NCBI GenBank assembly: GCA_017552435.1
Contig: JAFZPZ010000127.1
Span: 108,835 to 172,834 of the forward strand
Reading direction: 5' to 3'
DNA length: 64,000 nt
Source of the DNA: Bacteroidaceae bacterium
GTDB taxonomy: Bacteria > Bacteroidota > Bacteroidia > Bacteroidales > Bacteroidaceae
The notes beneath the pieces were generated by a model. The model had not been told where the DNA came from and did not search any database. It saw nothing but the letters and a program-made list of their open reading frames with translations. Shown here one piece after another: positions 37,601 through 44,908 of this stretch; the stretch's first letter is position 1, and every line of letters starts with the position of its first letter. Both the position numbers and the translations under genes were made by a program.

Positions 37601-38682
37601 TCAATGCAGCCGACGGTACTCCCGGCTTCTATGGTGGTCTGCCCATCCCGCAGGAGGTTCAGGACAGGTCTGCTCTCATCATCTCAGGCAGCTACCAGTA
37701 CGACCTCAAGGATCTCCGCTTCTCAGCAGACGGACGTCTCTTCGTAGCTCGTGCTTCTGGTACCAGCAACAGCTCTGTATGGGAAATCAATCCCGATGAC
37801 CTCAACGAGCCTTGGAAGCCTGTCTTCACAGGTGGTGAGCTCGACGAAGCTACAGGTATTACCTATGTAGGCGACGAGGAACAGAACCGTATGGCTATCG
37901 GCCTCGCATTCGACGGCGCAGGCGAAGACCTGAAGATGTATGTTCTCGGAGCACAGCGCAGCAACGGTCAGTACAACTCTACCGACTACAACTGCTCTAT
38001 CTACAACCTGGGTACTGCTAAGGAATGGACAGCTGCTCCTTCAGCTAACTTCGAGCCTCTCGACGGTAAATTTGCATACGCTCCTAGCCATATTGGCATC
38101 CACGAGGACGGTCAGGGTGGTCTCTGGTTCATCCAGTCTGTTTCTTCTCCCTCTGCCGATAATCCTGCTATCAAGCACTTCGATGCAGAAGGCAACGAGG
38201 ATTACAGCAATGTCACTGCTGTTCCCAATGGCGGCAAGATTGCTGTCACTTCTGACGGTCAATACATTGCTATGCCAAATGGCAGCGGTAAGATTGTTCT
38301 CTATGAGACCAACTACGTTCCCATGGAGAATGGCAAGATCTTCCTGAATCCGAAGTTCACCATCTCTGTCTTAGAAAGCAGCCTTGCAAGCTTTGCATTT
38401 GACTATGCAAACAACCTCTATGTTGCTTCCGGTGGAACAGAGACCTTCAGCCGCTACACTATCCCCGGCATGAACAAGGTTGTTGTTACTCCTGGTAACG
38501 GTATCGGAGGTGGAATCGAAGGTGACCTGAACGGTGACGGTAAGGTTGACATCGCCGATGCAGTAACTGTTCTGGACATCATGGCTGCAGGTGGGTACAA
38601 AGCCGAAGCTGATATCAATAAGGATCAGAAGATTGATATTGCTGACTTTGTAAGCATCCTGGACATCATGGCAAAGCAGTAA
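31645..38682 (+). CDS. Giant secreted GLUG/beta-helix protein with C-terminal type I dockerin (B)
   Basis: 2345 aa tandem paralogue of protein A with the same domain order: signal peptide (TTAAWA), three GLUG-like modules, CxxCG knuckles (CSVCG near 355 and near 710), helical stretches, the carbohydrate-binding-like domain, a fourth GLUG module, an Ig-like domain, a propeller-like domain and a dockerin (about 2291-2345). The carbohydrate-binding-like core (VEGMKPGYYLVGINGAF) and the dockerin are almost unchanged, while the first modules have diverged much more. It has its own promoter and terminator. The last 130 or so bases of the reading frame are identical in the two genes, pointing to recent duplication or gene conversion. 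Function unknown; a surface-exposed binding protein is the best guess. Confidence 0.85.
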   Translation: MRKKLLNLCMTALLSVVTTAAWALSEVNGVYQISSAADWEEFAALVNGGDVNACAVLTTDIDTGIDGTMIGVSDAQGKRYDGTFDGQGHTIKINLYPEAGDAGIFRYIGWRAVIQNLKVTGTITTSSKFAAGIVGRGRGIVRNCWSDVVINSSVPGDATHGGIVGVGYSGTIVENCLVETAIKGETTQNCGGVVGWAENPVNIVNCLVISDESAFDISNGLSRNIARNDSRVNAINVETYNADPYGYRDSGAGMGACYNNYVTNDWGGSNPAVTVVAKEDLADGRICYQLNNDQSRIGWVQKIGTDPFPVPAAFGSGQVFASGPTDCDGKSEGDLTFSNEGTAQATAHQFDMYGVCSVCGCFNFHYFEPDDPTKFDQKSRAVLLRTKEDIDVAEGMNRMCNGFKLNMKMMNDIEYIAEPGKYIFNRTDWIDGNFDGQGHAFTMEISEVNGYAGLFPEMAGNVENLILHGSLQTNGARVGSLCAEARMALVRNVYSDVDINSTVADDNTSGGFFGWTGSVEKHVENCIYAGTFTLPGAEGGATCARVGGFAGWTAAKTYYTNCAVLGNIIGAGNQTLDTNTENSQNIARNPGSVVCENVYVVNPIYGNSVSDMKEDGTTSDGLFHYQNTAGIANGELAFYLNGKQNGLDRFFQVIGTDPEPMPIKKEGGLIYSAASSFQCDGTPLGSGGYTNDPSGEPVIPPHQFVDGWCSVCGKFDESFLSPVDGWFEISSGAELTWWSNFAVAHPDSKVRLTDDINMDGYMERYIPVALFSGEFDGQGHTISNFVINNSNNLNGVISTIVSGANIHDLVLDETCLLHAGSYAGIIGSTEGSGDIYITNVGFEGTVGVDVRNAAGIIGCCSGGSMNMFITNCWVTGTITGGVESGAICGYSGSGSIVKDCWSTCQMPSASIYSSDSFTRGSATVVNCYEADIEGVAENKQQHYNPTAASRLTITLPLEDVPSGALCYNLNGKQFGNPIWYQTLEDDAHPYPFNNHGVVIFGAGKYFSIPNDNLSDVAAVIQAEEKEAADDLIATQTLLDELGVAIDALTDAETIDEFIVAINAVEAAKAAVLESAAAYEKYIAKCEEVKAYLADHTDFEGEVRTALEYYLSDENIDEPNDENPLGTYEYIVENHTATTEEIIAETKRVEEWRAAAIAGGYMAGTDVSSMLVNSDFSQQNEGWTGGFGNGYGKTQDDAGNTFTGVEAWNVTGDMYQTVEGMKPGYYLVGINGAFRPSNNRYSTNYAAGIYANGIFNYFPTAIEDIVTADEAEDQVNCNLTGAGAKDFPVYSDYFSTSEDQAADNGADLLGYVVQGETGMAIAAKAGRYQAYTIAVVGEDGNLTIGIKNPGTKYSNDWTGWGALKVIYCGDAENEKTGEALDVVLQNMKTRAETIFAYECDLEKAEVAPNFPETLKAELQEAVEAIATAETVEAKAALAAKISEIFENIYAGKQAYVKLYNTYSIIDWLVPGNLALMDQDEETGEWSENGEYVFNDDEIDALYEVSDALFEAYQNGDYSIEEALNPAVLNDGIAADIIPTKDEDGYYLIGTTKQFVAYRTIASDVDRYAKGKLTADIDMAGISMLPIGHNRGESAQHIFAAEFDGQGHTLANVYIDDENIPSGEYAEPATLFYELANATVKNFKLTGEFHTSHQFTGPLTRWMSGNSTIENCEVEATLYLAPNLSGDTSSGGLIGRNGSANSFINNCIVNTHVIGEGDSPHWYFGGVAGWADASLKIQNTLILSQYENVGVDGDNSRTISRGSKCSPTNVYVSQHFREAEGTLVSAEQLASGEVAWKLNGSTGDNAHWFQTLGVEATPHLFGGDVVYLYAGKYTNDKPNPQLNAFAYNLDAKLDGENVVVSYDLNAEAENVEVNFYDGETLVYTAVADEVFNAGTHTVTVPRSTFEKDPSALNFKIAVTGKGSLDVLRIGDVYKVWAPYGMAVNNNPASKGFGQVMIAETWAQQYPEGYISTEKSGALFAYDQNFKPINAADGTPGFYGGLPIPQEVQDRSALIISGSYQYDLKDLRFSADGRLFVARASGTSNSSVWEINPDDLNEPWKPVFTGGELDEATGITYVGDEEQNRMAIGLAFDGAGEDLKMYVLGAQRSNGQYNSTDYNCSIYNLGTAKEWTAAPSANFEPLDGKFAYAPSHIGIHEDGQGGLWFIQSVSSPSADNPAIKHFDAEGNEDYSNVTAVPNGGKIAVTSDGQYIAMPNGSGKIVLYETNYVPMENGKIFLNPKFTISVLESSLASFAFDYANNLYVASGGTETFSRYTIPGMNKVVVTPGNGIGGGIEGDLNGDGKVDIADAVTVLDIMAAGGYKAEADINKDQKIDIADFVSILDIMAKQ

Positions 38683-38690
38683 TGCCTCAT

Positions 38691-38705
38691 CCCCTTTAGG
38701 GGGAG
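38691..38705. repeat. Palindromic CCCCTTTAGGGGGAG unit after giant gene 2
   Basis: Eight bases after the stop codon. The reverse complement ctccccctaaagggg matches the two in-frame copies within the GH2 gene at 51064-51116 over all 15 bases. It pairs with itself as a short stem. Confidence 0.6.
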
Positions 38706-38715
38706 GAAAATAAAC

Positions 38716-38746
38716 AGCCCTCTGCGGAGCAAATCCGCAGGGGGCT
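38716..38746 (+). terminator. Rho-independent-like terminator of giant gene 2
   Basis: Same 13-bp stem as after giant gene 1 (agccctctgcgga with tccgcagggggct) and the loop gcaaa. It is followed by gttgcat. Confidence 0.8.
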
Positions 38747-38783
38747 GTTGCATATAGGCCCAATGAAACTCATGGGGCTTATG

Positions 38784-38828
38784 AGCCCTATAAGCCCTAT
38801 AAGCCCTATGAGCCCTATGAGTTCTATG
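38784..38828. repeat. 9-bp tandem repeat downstream of the AraC gene
   Basis: Five units of 9 bp: agccctata twice, agccctatg twice, agttctatg. They lie between the convergent giant gene 2 and AraC genes, immediately past the AraC stop. Just to the left, atggggct/agccctat (about 38772-38791) can form a hairpin. Confidence 0.7.
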
Positions 38829-38830
38829 GG

Positions 38831-39925
38831 TTATTGTGCTTTGGCGAGATATTCATCCAGCGTAATGCCTTCTACTTTGAGGAAACAGGCACGGACGGTC
38901 TGGGTGGTGCCGAAACCGGCAACCAGTGTATCGCTGAGCGTTTTCACTTCACCGCGTGCAATCAAGCGCTTCAGTTCTGCTACACGGAAGCTGCTAATGT
39001 AGTCATGCACGTTGTTAAAGCCCTGACTGCGTACGCTCTGCAGCACGAGGTGGCGGTTGTAGCCCACTTCCAGACAGAGGCGGTCGCGGCCGAAGGTGCT
39101 GTCTTTCCACACCTCGCGGTGGTTCTGCATCCAGAAGTTGATACGTTGGAAACGGTGCAGGTTGGCCTCATTGAAGTCATCCTGGTCTGTCTCCTTGCTC
39201 TCTTCGGCAGGAGCTTCGGTCTGTTCGCTGATGATGGGGCGCGGCAGTTGCAATGCCAACGTCTCAAGTGTTCGGAAGCAGAGGTACAGATTGAGCACAG
39301 TAAAGAGAACAATGTAGATAGCGAGCAGTGTCAGGTCGTAGAAAATGGCTACACAGGTATAAAAGACCACCGAAAGCCCCATGAAGAAGCAATAGCCCAG
39401 CAGGTAGCGGGGCACATTTGCATGACGTGCCATTCGGTGGGGTAGGAGGAAGATGTTCACGATGTAGTAGATACTTAGTCCGAGTGCACAGAGACGCATC
39501 AGGATATCACTGCTCAGGACATTTCTTATCAGGTCTTTTGCCGTGTAGATATATACGATGCGGCTGCCCATCAAAGTAGCCACGATGTAAAATGCCATCA
39601 GAACCAGGATGGGGCGTGCATAACGCCACATGCGCTCCCATTGCAGGAAGCCTGGCATAGAAATGTTCAGAGGATAAATACTTTGCAGGTAGCAGGCACA
39701 GAGCAACGCTATAAGCATGTAGGGATGCAGAATGCCGGGCTCACCCTCTGCTATGACGTGACTGAAGAAGCATGAAACAAGCATTGTGCAGCAGAAGATG
39801 CCATTGACCCAAGCCAAACAGAGGTATTGCACGCGGTGTCGAGCAAAAAGACTCATCACGGCAGTAATGACAAAATGAACGATGGCAGAACCGCCCAGAG
39901 TCATGAAAAGAATGTTTTCGCTCAT
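38831..39925 (-). CDS. Membrane-embedded AraC family transcriptional regulator
   Basis: 364 aa. About seven hydrophobic helices fill residues 1-220 (for example VHFVITAVMSLFA, LLAIYIVLFTVLNLYLCF). An acidic linker (about 230-250) and a C-terminal AraC-type helix-turn-helix follow: YNRHLVLQSVRSQGFNNVHDY, then ISSFRVAELKRLI and LVAGFGTTQTVRACFLK. This TM-AraC layout is common in Bacteroidetes and implies direct regulation from the membrane. It is divergent from the secreted 739-aa protein gene and convergent with giant gene 2, so either may be a target. The signal sensed is unknown. Confidence 0.85.
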   Translation of the reverse strand: MSENILFMTLGGSAIVHFVITAVMSLFARHRVQYLCLAWVNGIFCCTMLVSCFFSHVIAEGEPGILHPYMLIALLCACYLQSIYPLNISMPGFLQWERMWRYARPILVLMAFYIVATLMGSRIVYIYTAKDLIRNVLSSDILMRLCALGLSIYYIVNIFLLPHRMARHANVPRYLLGYCFFMGLSVVFYTCVAIFYDLTLLAIYIVLFTVLNLYLCFRTLETLALQLPRPIISEQTEAPAEESKETDQDDFNEANLHRFQRINFWMQNHREVWKDSTFGRDRLCLEVGYNRHLVLQSVRSQGFNNVHDYISSFRVAELKRLIARGEVKTLSDTLVAGFGTTQTVRACFLKVEGITLDEYLAKAQ

Positions 39926-39946
39926 ATTATAAGAGTTTTATGTTTG

Positions 39947-39954
39947 CAAAGATA
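39947..39954 (-). promoter_or_regulatory. -7 promoter element of the AraC gene
   Basis: The minus strand reads TATCTTTG, 22 bases before the ATG at 39925. Confidence 0.65.
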
Positions 39955-40029
39955 TACCTTTTCACTCAAACCGCAATTCTTTCTCGTATTTTTGTTGCGG
40001 AAAAACACGCGTGTTAATGTAAATAATTG

Positions 40030-40037
40030 TATATTTG
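40030..40037 (+). promoter_or_regulatory. -7 promoter element of the 739-aa secreted protein
   Basis: TATATTTG, 42 bases before the ATG at 40079. The divergent AraC -7 element is 76 bases away, leaving a short shared control region. Confidence 0.65.
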
Positions 40038-40078
40038 TGCACAAAGATGAACAAACCAATAACTAAAATTATACCTTT

Positions 40079-42298
40079 ATGAAGAAAATTACTTTTCATT
40101 TTTTGTCCACCTTGCTTTTCCTCTTCCTGGGGAGCAATGTCTGGGCGGCAGACGAGTTGTTCTACACGCTGAAGGCTGTGAAGAACGAGACCAATAACAA
40201 TGCCTATGCCAATTATTATGATGTCACCTACAACAGCATGGATTGGAGTGTTCCCGGCAACCAGACTCTTGGCGATTTCTGGCGTATCGGCGGTAAGAGT
40301 CTTGAAAATGTGGACCGCTTTATTACAGCCAAGAGTGCTATGGGCAGTGTCATCAGTCGCGTTGTCCTCAACCACAATGGCGTGAGCAGAAACACTGTAA
40401 CGATTAACAGTCTGACGCTGACTGTTGCTAGTGATGCCGAGTTTGCTACCATTCTCGACCAGGTAACGATTACTCCCACGATAGGACTGAACCAAGCTGG
40501 TAATGCAGAGTTCATTCCCTCTACAGAGTTTGGCGTAGAGTGGCCTGTTGACGCATACTATAAGTTGGCCATCAATGTGACAAGCACCACAACAAGTAAT
40601 GGCGGTCTTGACGTGACTTCCATCGAATTCTATGCTCCCTTAGCAAGCACAGGTGTTAATGAACCTACTTTCAGCCCTGCAGGTGGTACCTATGCCGGGG
40701 CTGTGACGGTAACCATCTCTGCTGATGAGGATTGCTACATCCTCTATACAACTGATGGTACAGACCCACAGGTATCTATGACAGCCACAATGGTCGAGAC
40801 TAATACAACCACAGTCGAGGTTACAGAAACCACTACCATTCGTGCTTATGCCCTTTATATGGGAGCCAACATGAGCAACGAAGCTTCTGCAACTTACACT
40901 ATCCTCAAACCCATTACATCAATTGGTGCTCTCTGTGCAGCTGCTACCGATGCTCGGGAACCCGTTCTCGTCGAGTTCAACAACTGGTTCTGCACCGGTG
41001 TTGCAGGCAGCAATGTTTACTTCACCGACGGAAAGAACGGTATCCTTCTCTATCAGAGTGGTCATGGCTTCGAGGTTGGTGATGAACTGACAGGTACTGC
41101 ACGGATTACATTAACCATGTATAACGAGTGTCCCGAAATTATGGGTCTTACTACTACTACAGAAGGTCTGACCGTAACAAAGGGAGGAGAAGGTGCAACA
41201 CCGATGGTAGTGGTTATTGCTGATCTGGAGAAGGATATGCAGGGTAACTTGATTACGCTTGAAGGGGTAACCTACAGTGCTTCTGGCAAAGTCTTCGTTG
41301 ACGATGATGACAACACGATTGTTCCTTACAACAGATTCATCAACCTGCCAGAACTTGTTGACGGCAAGACATACAACGTGACTGGTGTAGCCATCTGGTA
41401 CAAGAATAACCAGATTTGGGAGATAGCTCCTCGCACAGAAGAAGAATTTGTACTTCTCACCTCACAGACTGCTCCTGACTCGTATTGGAGCGTAGAGAGT
41501 GAGACTGTTGATGTCAATGACACACCGACTGCAGTCTTCACAACCGATTCCGATGGAGAGGTTACATACGAGAGCTCTAACGAGGATGTGGCTACCATCG
41601 ACGAGAATGGTGTTATTACTCCCGTAGGCAAGGGTACGACCATTATCACAGCGTTTGTTGCTGAGACAGAGACCTATCTGCCGGACAGCAAGAGCTTCAA
41701 ACTTACTGTCACCGTTGAAGGCTATACAGATGTTACCTTTGCGTACAACGATGCAGACATCGCAGGCCAGGGCGCTCCTGACACTGGTGCTGAACTTACA
41801 GCTACCCGCAACGATGTGCTTACTCTCTATGCCAACAAGGCATACGCCAAGGAAGGTGACACTCACATCAAGTTTTATGGTAGCAAGTATGAAGAAATAG
41901 GCGAAGATGAGGAAAAGGAGAAGGTTCTAACAGAGCCCAGCTTCATTGAGCTCTCTGTTGCTGACGGCTATGCCATCACGGAGGTTGTCCTCACCGCTAC
42001 AGGCGAAGGCTATATCAAGGAATGGAAGGATCAGTTCGGCACTGATGCTGTCATCAACGGCGTTACTGCTACCTTGAAAGGCGAGTGGGGTAAACTTATC
42101 CTGACCAACCAGGCTACTTCCCAGGCGCGTATCAAAACCATTGCTGTCACTTATATTGATACTAACATAATTGACGCAATAAGCCTCACCCCAGCTCTTT
42201 CCGAAGGCAACGGAGCTATTTACAATCTTGCCGGTCAACGTTTGAGCAAGATGCAGAAGGGCATCAACATCGTTAATGGCAAGAAAGTATTGAAGTGA
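40079..42298 (+). CDS. Secreted multidomain protein with CHB_HEX-like and BIG2-like domains
   Basis: 739 aa with a signal peptide ending near NVWA (residue 23). Residues about 30-190 are a beta-rich domain of unknown type. Residues 197-275 look like a chitobiase/hexosaminidase C-terminal-type Ig domain (FSPAGGTYAGAVTV, YILYTTDGTDP). Residues 285-460 resemble the OB-like repeats of Bacteroidetes surface proteins (VYFTDGKNGILLYQ). Residues 475-560 match BIG2 (VTYESSNEDVATIDENGVI). The end, IYNLAGQRLSKMQKGINIV then NGKKVLK, is the tail common on secreted Prevotella proteins and resembles a type IX secretion sorting tail. No catalytic motif is seen. Probably surface-attached and controlled by the divergent TM-AraC regulator, which is inference. 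Confidence 0.75.
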   Translation: MKKITFHFLSTLLFLFLGSNVWAADELFYTLKAVKNETNNNAYANYYDVTYNSMDWSVPGNQTLGDFWRIGGKSLENVDRFITAKSAMGSVISRVVLNHNGVSRNTVTINSLTLTVASDAEFATILDQVTITPTIGLNQAGNAEFIPSTEFGVEWPVDAYYKLAINVTSTTTSNGGLDVTSIEFYAPLASTGVNEPTFSPAGGTYAGAVTVTISADEDCYILYTTDGTDPQVSMTATMVETNTTTVEVTETTTIRAYALYMGANMSNEASATYTILKPITSIGALCAAATDAREPVLVEFNNWFCTGVAGSNVYFTDGKNGILLYQSGHGFEVGDELTGTARITLTMYNECPEIMGLTTTTEGLTVTKGGEGATPMVVVIADLEKDMQGNLITLEGVTYSASGKVFVDDDDNTIVPYNRFINLPELVDGKTYNVTGVAIWYKNNQIWEIAPRTEEEFVLLTSQTAPDSYWSVESETVDVNDTPTAVFTTDSDGEVTYESSNEDVATIDENGVITPVGKGTTIITAFVAETETYLPDSKSFKLTVTVEGYTDVTFAYNDADIAGQGAPDTGAELTATRNDVLTLYANKAYAKEGDTHIKFYGSKYEEIGEDEEKEKVLTEPSFIELSVADGYAITEVVLTATGEGYIKEWKDQFGTDAVINGVTATLKGEWGKLILTNQATSQARIKTIAVTYIDTNIIDAISLTPALSEGNGAIYNLAGQRLSKMQKGINIVNGKKVLK

Positions 42299-42330
42299 GA
42301 GAAATAAGGGAATAAGAAAATAAGAAAAGG

Positions 42331-42363
42331 GAGGTCCCATTCGAGTAAATCGGGTGGGACCTC
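42331..42363. terminator. Bidirectional terminator hairpin
   Basis: gaggtccca and tgggacctc form a strong stem around tcgagtaaatcggg-type loop sequence. It lies between the convergent 739-aa protein gene and the GT39-like gene and could serve both. Confidence 0.75.
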
Positions 42364-42393
42364 TGCTTATCAGGCTTATTGGGCTCGTTTGGT

Positions 42394-43899
42394 TTATTTT
42401 CTCCGGTACAGACGATAGGTGACGAGAAGGTGTTCGGGTGTGTAAAAACGCTCGATGAGTCCTTTCATATAACCCAGAGACCAAAAGAACTGCAGCGGGT
42501 GAAGAATAAACTCCTGGCGGAAAGCATGTGATTCTTCCTGGATGAGCATGTAATCGCGCGTCAGGTCCGGGTGGAACGTGCTGTAGCAAATCGGCTCTTC
42601 GGTCTTCATGATGAGATATTTTGCTTTGCGCGATTCCAGATAGGCTGTCTGTTCGGTGACGAGCTCTTCCACGTAGGCGTTGGGGGTGCAGAAGTATTTG
42701 ATGGGTGGCAGGCAATCGGTAAGAGTGTAGATGCCTGTATCATAGGACCTTATCGTCAGCACCTGCTTCTCTGGGTCTTTGTCCGCATTCACAGTTTCTG
42801 CCAGCGGTAGGACGGCTGTTGGGAAGCCAGCGGAGAGGAGCGTCATGAGGTTGTAGTTCGTGGCAGTGCCGAGCAGGATGAGCACAGTGGCTCCGGTCGC
42901 GATAACTGTCTTGGAGCGGATTTCGCGAATGAAATAAATGGAGAGGGGAGCAAAGACGAAGATGATGAGGAAGTAGTAAAGATAGACCTTGAAGATGACG
43001 AAGGTCAGCAGCTCTGCGCCCCAGCAAGCCGCCACCACCAATTTCACGCTGCGTGATATGCGCAGGCACAGCACGGCTCCCACCAGCAGCATCCATCCGA
43101 CCAGTTTTAGCGGCATGAACCACCAGGCTTCAGGCGTACTTTCGTTTCCGGCCTCGATGTACTTGAAGAGGTTAAAATAGAAATAGGAATAGTACAGGTC
43201 CTGCATGTTGCCGTGTATGAAAAAGTATAGCAGGACGGCCAGCGTGACGCCAATTGCGCCGACTACACACCAAGCCAGGCATCGCCACAGCGGCTGCATC
43301 TGTCCACGTCGCCAAGCCAGGATGAGCAGTGCCGCGAGTGCTCCTATGCACAGGGCAAGCACCGTATATTTCGTCCAGAAGATAGCAGCCATGCCAGCAC
43401 CGATGAGGACCGATTCCCATGACCTGGGCAGTTCACCCAACTTCGCATACCTCAGCGTCTTGTAGAGGATGCCGAGCAGGATGGGCAGTGAAAACTCCTC
43501 CACGGTGTCTCCATAGTTCATGAAGTCCGTCGTGTAGGTGAGAACACCCACCACGCAGGTTGCAGTCAGGCTGATGCCGTGCTCTGCAAACAGGCGCATT
43601 GTCCTGTAGGAGAACAGGAGGAACCCGAAGCAGCAAAGAATCTCGAACAGCCAGATGCCCAGGAATGTCCGGGACGACAGTGCCGCCGCCCATTCGTGCA
43701 AAAAGAAAATGATGGGGCCCTTCTGGTCGTGCACATCCGTGTACAGCAGTTTGCCGGAGAGCATGCTCTTGCCTATAGCCATGAACCAGTTGGCGTCGTC
43801 GTGGGGCTGCAGGGGGTATATCCACGAGCAGCAGCTGAACAGGGTGATGAGCAGTACTGCCAGCAGGAACAGACCGAGTGGAGTCTTAAAGCCTTTCAT
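42394..43899 (-). CDS. Polytopic membrane glycosyltransferase-like protein (GT39/GT83-like)
   Basis: 501 aa with about ten membrane helices. After the first helix, HDDANWFMAIGKSML and TDVHDQKGPIIFFLHE resemble the acidic loop motifs of GT-C lipid-linked sugar transferases such as PMT and ArnT. A soluble C-terminal part (about 385-501) faces the periplasm. Such enzymes use polyprenyl-phosphate sugars to modify lipid A or proteins. Its start overlaps the end of the GtrB-like gene, which makes polyprenyl-phosphate sugars, so the two form a logical pair. The acceptor is unknown. Confidence 0.75.
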   Translation of the reverse strand: MKGFKTPLGLFLLAVLLITLFSCCSWIYPLQPHDDANWFMAIGKSMLSGKLLYTDVHDQKGPIIFFLHEWAAALSSRTFLGIWLFEILCCFGFLLFSYRTMRLFAEHGISLTATCVVGVLTYTTDFMNYGDTVEEFSLPILLGILYKTLRYAKLGELPRSWESVLIGAGMAAIFWTKYTVLALCIGALAALLILAWRRGQMQPLWRCLAWCVVGAIGVTLAVLLYFFIHGNMQDLYYSYFYFNLFKYIEAGNESTPEAWWFMPLKLVGWMLLVGAVLCLRISRSVKLVVAACWGAELLTFVIFKVYLYYFLIIFVFAPLSIYFIREIRSKTVIATGATVLILLGTATNYNLMTLLSAGFPTAVLPLAETVNADKDPEKQVLTIRSYDTGIYTLTDCLPPIKYFCTPNAYVEELVTEQTAYLESRKAKYLIMKTEEPICYSTFHPDLTRDYMLIQEESHAFRQEFILHPLQFFWSLGYMKGLIERFYTPEHLLVTYRLYRRK

Positions 43900-44836
43900 C
43901 TTTTATATTGTAGCGGGGACGACGCTTGACCTCCATATAAATCTTGCCGATGTATTCGCCCACGATACCCAGGCCGATGAGTACACAGCCGCTGCAGAAC
44001 CAGATGGACAAGATGAGTGAGGACCAGCCCAAAATGGCCTTGCCCTGGATGATGCACAGCACGACCCAGATTGTGATACCGATGGCTATCAGCAGGAACA
44101 GGATGCCCAACCAGAGCACCATGTGTACTAGACTCATGGAGAAGCTCGTGATGCCGTCGAAGGCGAGGTTCATCATTTTGGCGAGCGGGTACTTGCTCTC
44201 TCCAGCCTGACGCTCCTTGCGGGCATATTCCACCTGAGCTGTACGGTATCCCAGCAACGGAACCAGGCCGCGCAGGAACAGGTTACGCTCCTCGTAGCAA
44301 AGCAGGGCTTCTACGGCTCGGCGCGACATGAGGCGGTAATCGGCGTGGTTGTACACCGTCTTCACACCCATTCTGGACATCAGGCGGTAGAATGCCTGTG
44401 CCGTGGTGCGCTTGAACCAGGTGTCGGTGGTGCGCGAGCTGCGCACGCCATAAACGATGTCGTTGCCCTCCTGCGCCAGATGTACCATATCCCTGATAAC
44501 CGTCTCGTCGTCTTGCAGGTCGGCATCGATGGTTACGGTGAGGTCGGCAAAGCGTATCGCTGTCGTGAGGCCGGCCATCAGTGCGTTCTGGTGGCCGCTG
44601 TTGCCTGCGAGGCTGATGCCTGCTATGCGGCTGTCCCCGGCATGCAGACGCTCTATGATGTCCCAGGTGGTATCGGCACTCCCGTCATCGACGTAGAGAA
44701 TGCGGCTGTCCGGACTGATGTCCGTTTGCAAGCTTTCCAGCACGGCCAGCAGATGCTGCGTTGTCTGCTCCAGCACCAAAGCCTCGTTGTAGCATGGTAC
44801 GACGATGGCCAGGCAAGGTTTCTTCTCTGTTTCCAT
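43886..44836 (-). CDS. GtrB/DPM1-like polyprenyl-phosphate glycosyltransferase
   Basis: 316 aa from the ATG at 44836; the frame is open to 44899, but that part lies across the promoter. The GT2 catalytic domain has AIVVPCYNEALVLE, YVDDGSADTTWD and TIDADLQDD (DXD). KERQAGESKYP is the conserved GtrB loop. Two C-terminal membrane helices (about 230-256 and 267-292) end in GEYIGKIYMEVKRRPRY, a hallmark of this subfamily. It transfers a sugar from a UDP- or GDP-sugar to undecaprenyl phosphate, supplying the adjacent GT-C protein. Genes overlap by 14 bases. Confidence 0.9.
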   Translation of the reverse strand: METEKKPCLAIVVPCYNEALVLEQTTQHLLAVLESLQTDISPDSRILYVDDGSADTTWDIIERLHAGDSRIAGISLAGNSGHQNALMAGLTTAIRFADLTVTIDADLQDDETVIRDMVHLAQEGNDIVYGVRSSRTTDTWFKRTTAQAFYRLMSRMGVKTVYNHADYRLMSRRAVEALLCYEERNLFLRGLVPLLGYRTAQVEYARKERQAGESKYPLAKMMNLAFDGITSFSMSLVHMVLWLGILFLLIAIGITIWVVLCIIQGKAILGWSSLILSIWFCSGCVLIGLGIVGEYIGKIYMEVKRRPRYNIKDERL

Positions 44837-44855
44837 ATTAATCTGCTCTTGACTG

Positions 44856-44863
44856 CAAATATA
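44856..44863 (-). promoter_or_regulatory. -7 promoter element of the GtrB-like operon
   Basis: The minus strand reads TATATTTG, 20 bases before the ATG at 44836. It lies between the symporter gene and this operon. Confidence 0.65.
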
Positions 44864-44908
44864 AGACAAAAAAAACGAACCGCCAAACGATTCGGCCAAA
44901 ATGTGCGG

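Noticed and set aside
24446-38682. Cellulosome components
   Set aside because: Dockerins are present, but there is no cohesin, scaffoldin or glycoside hydrolase attached, so a cellulosome cannot be claimed.
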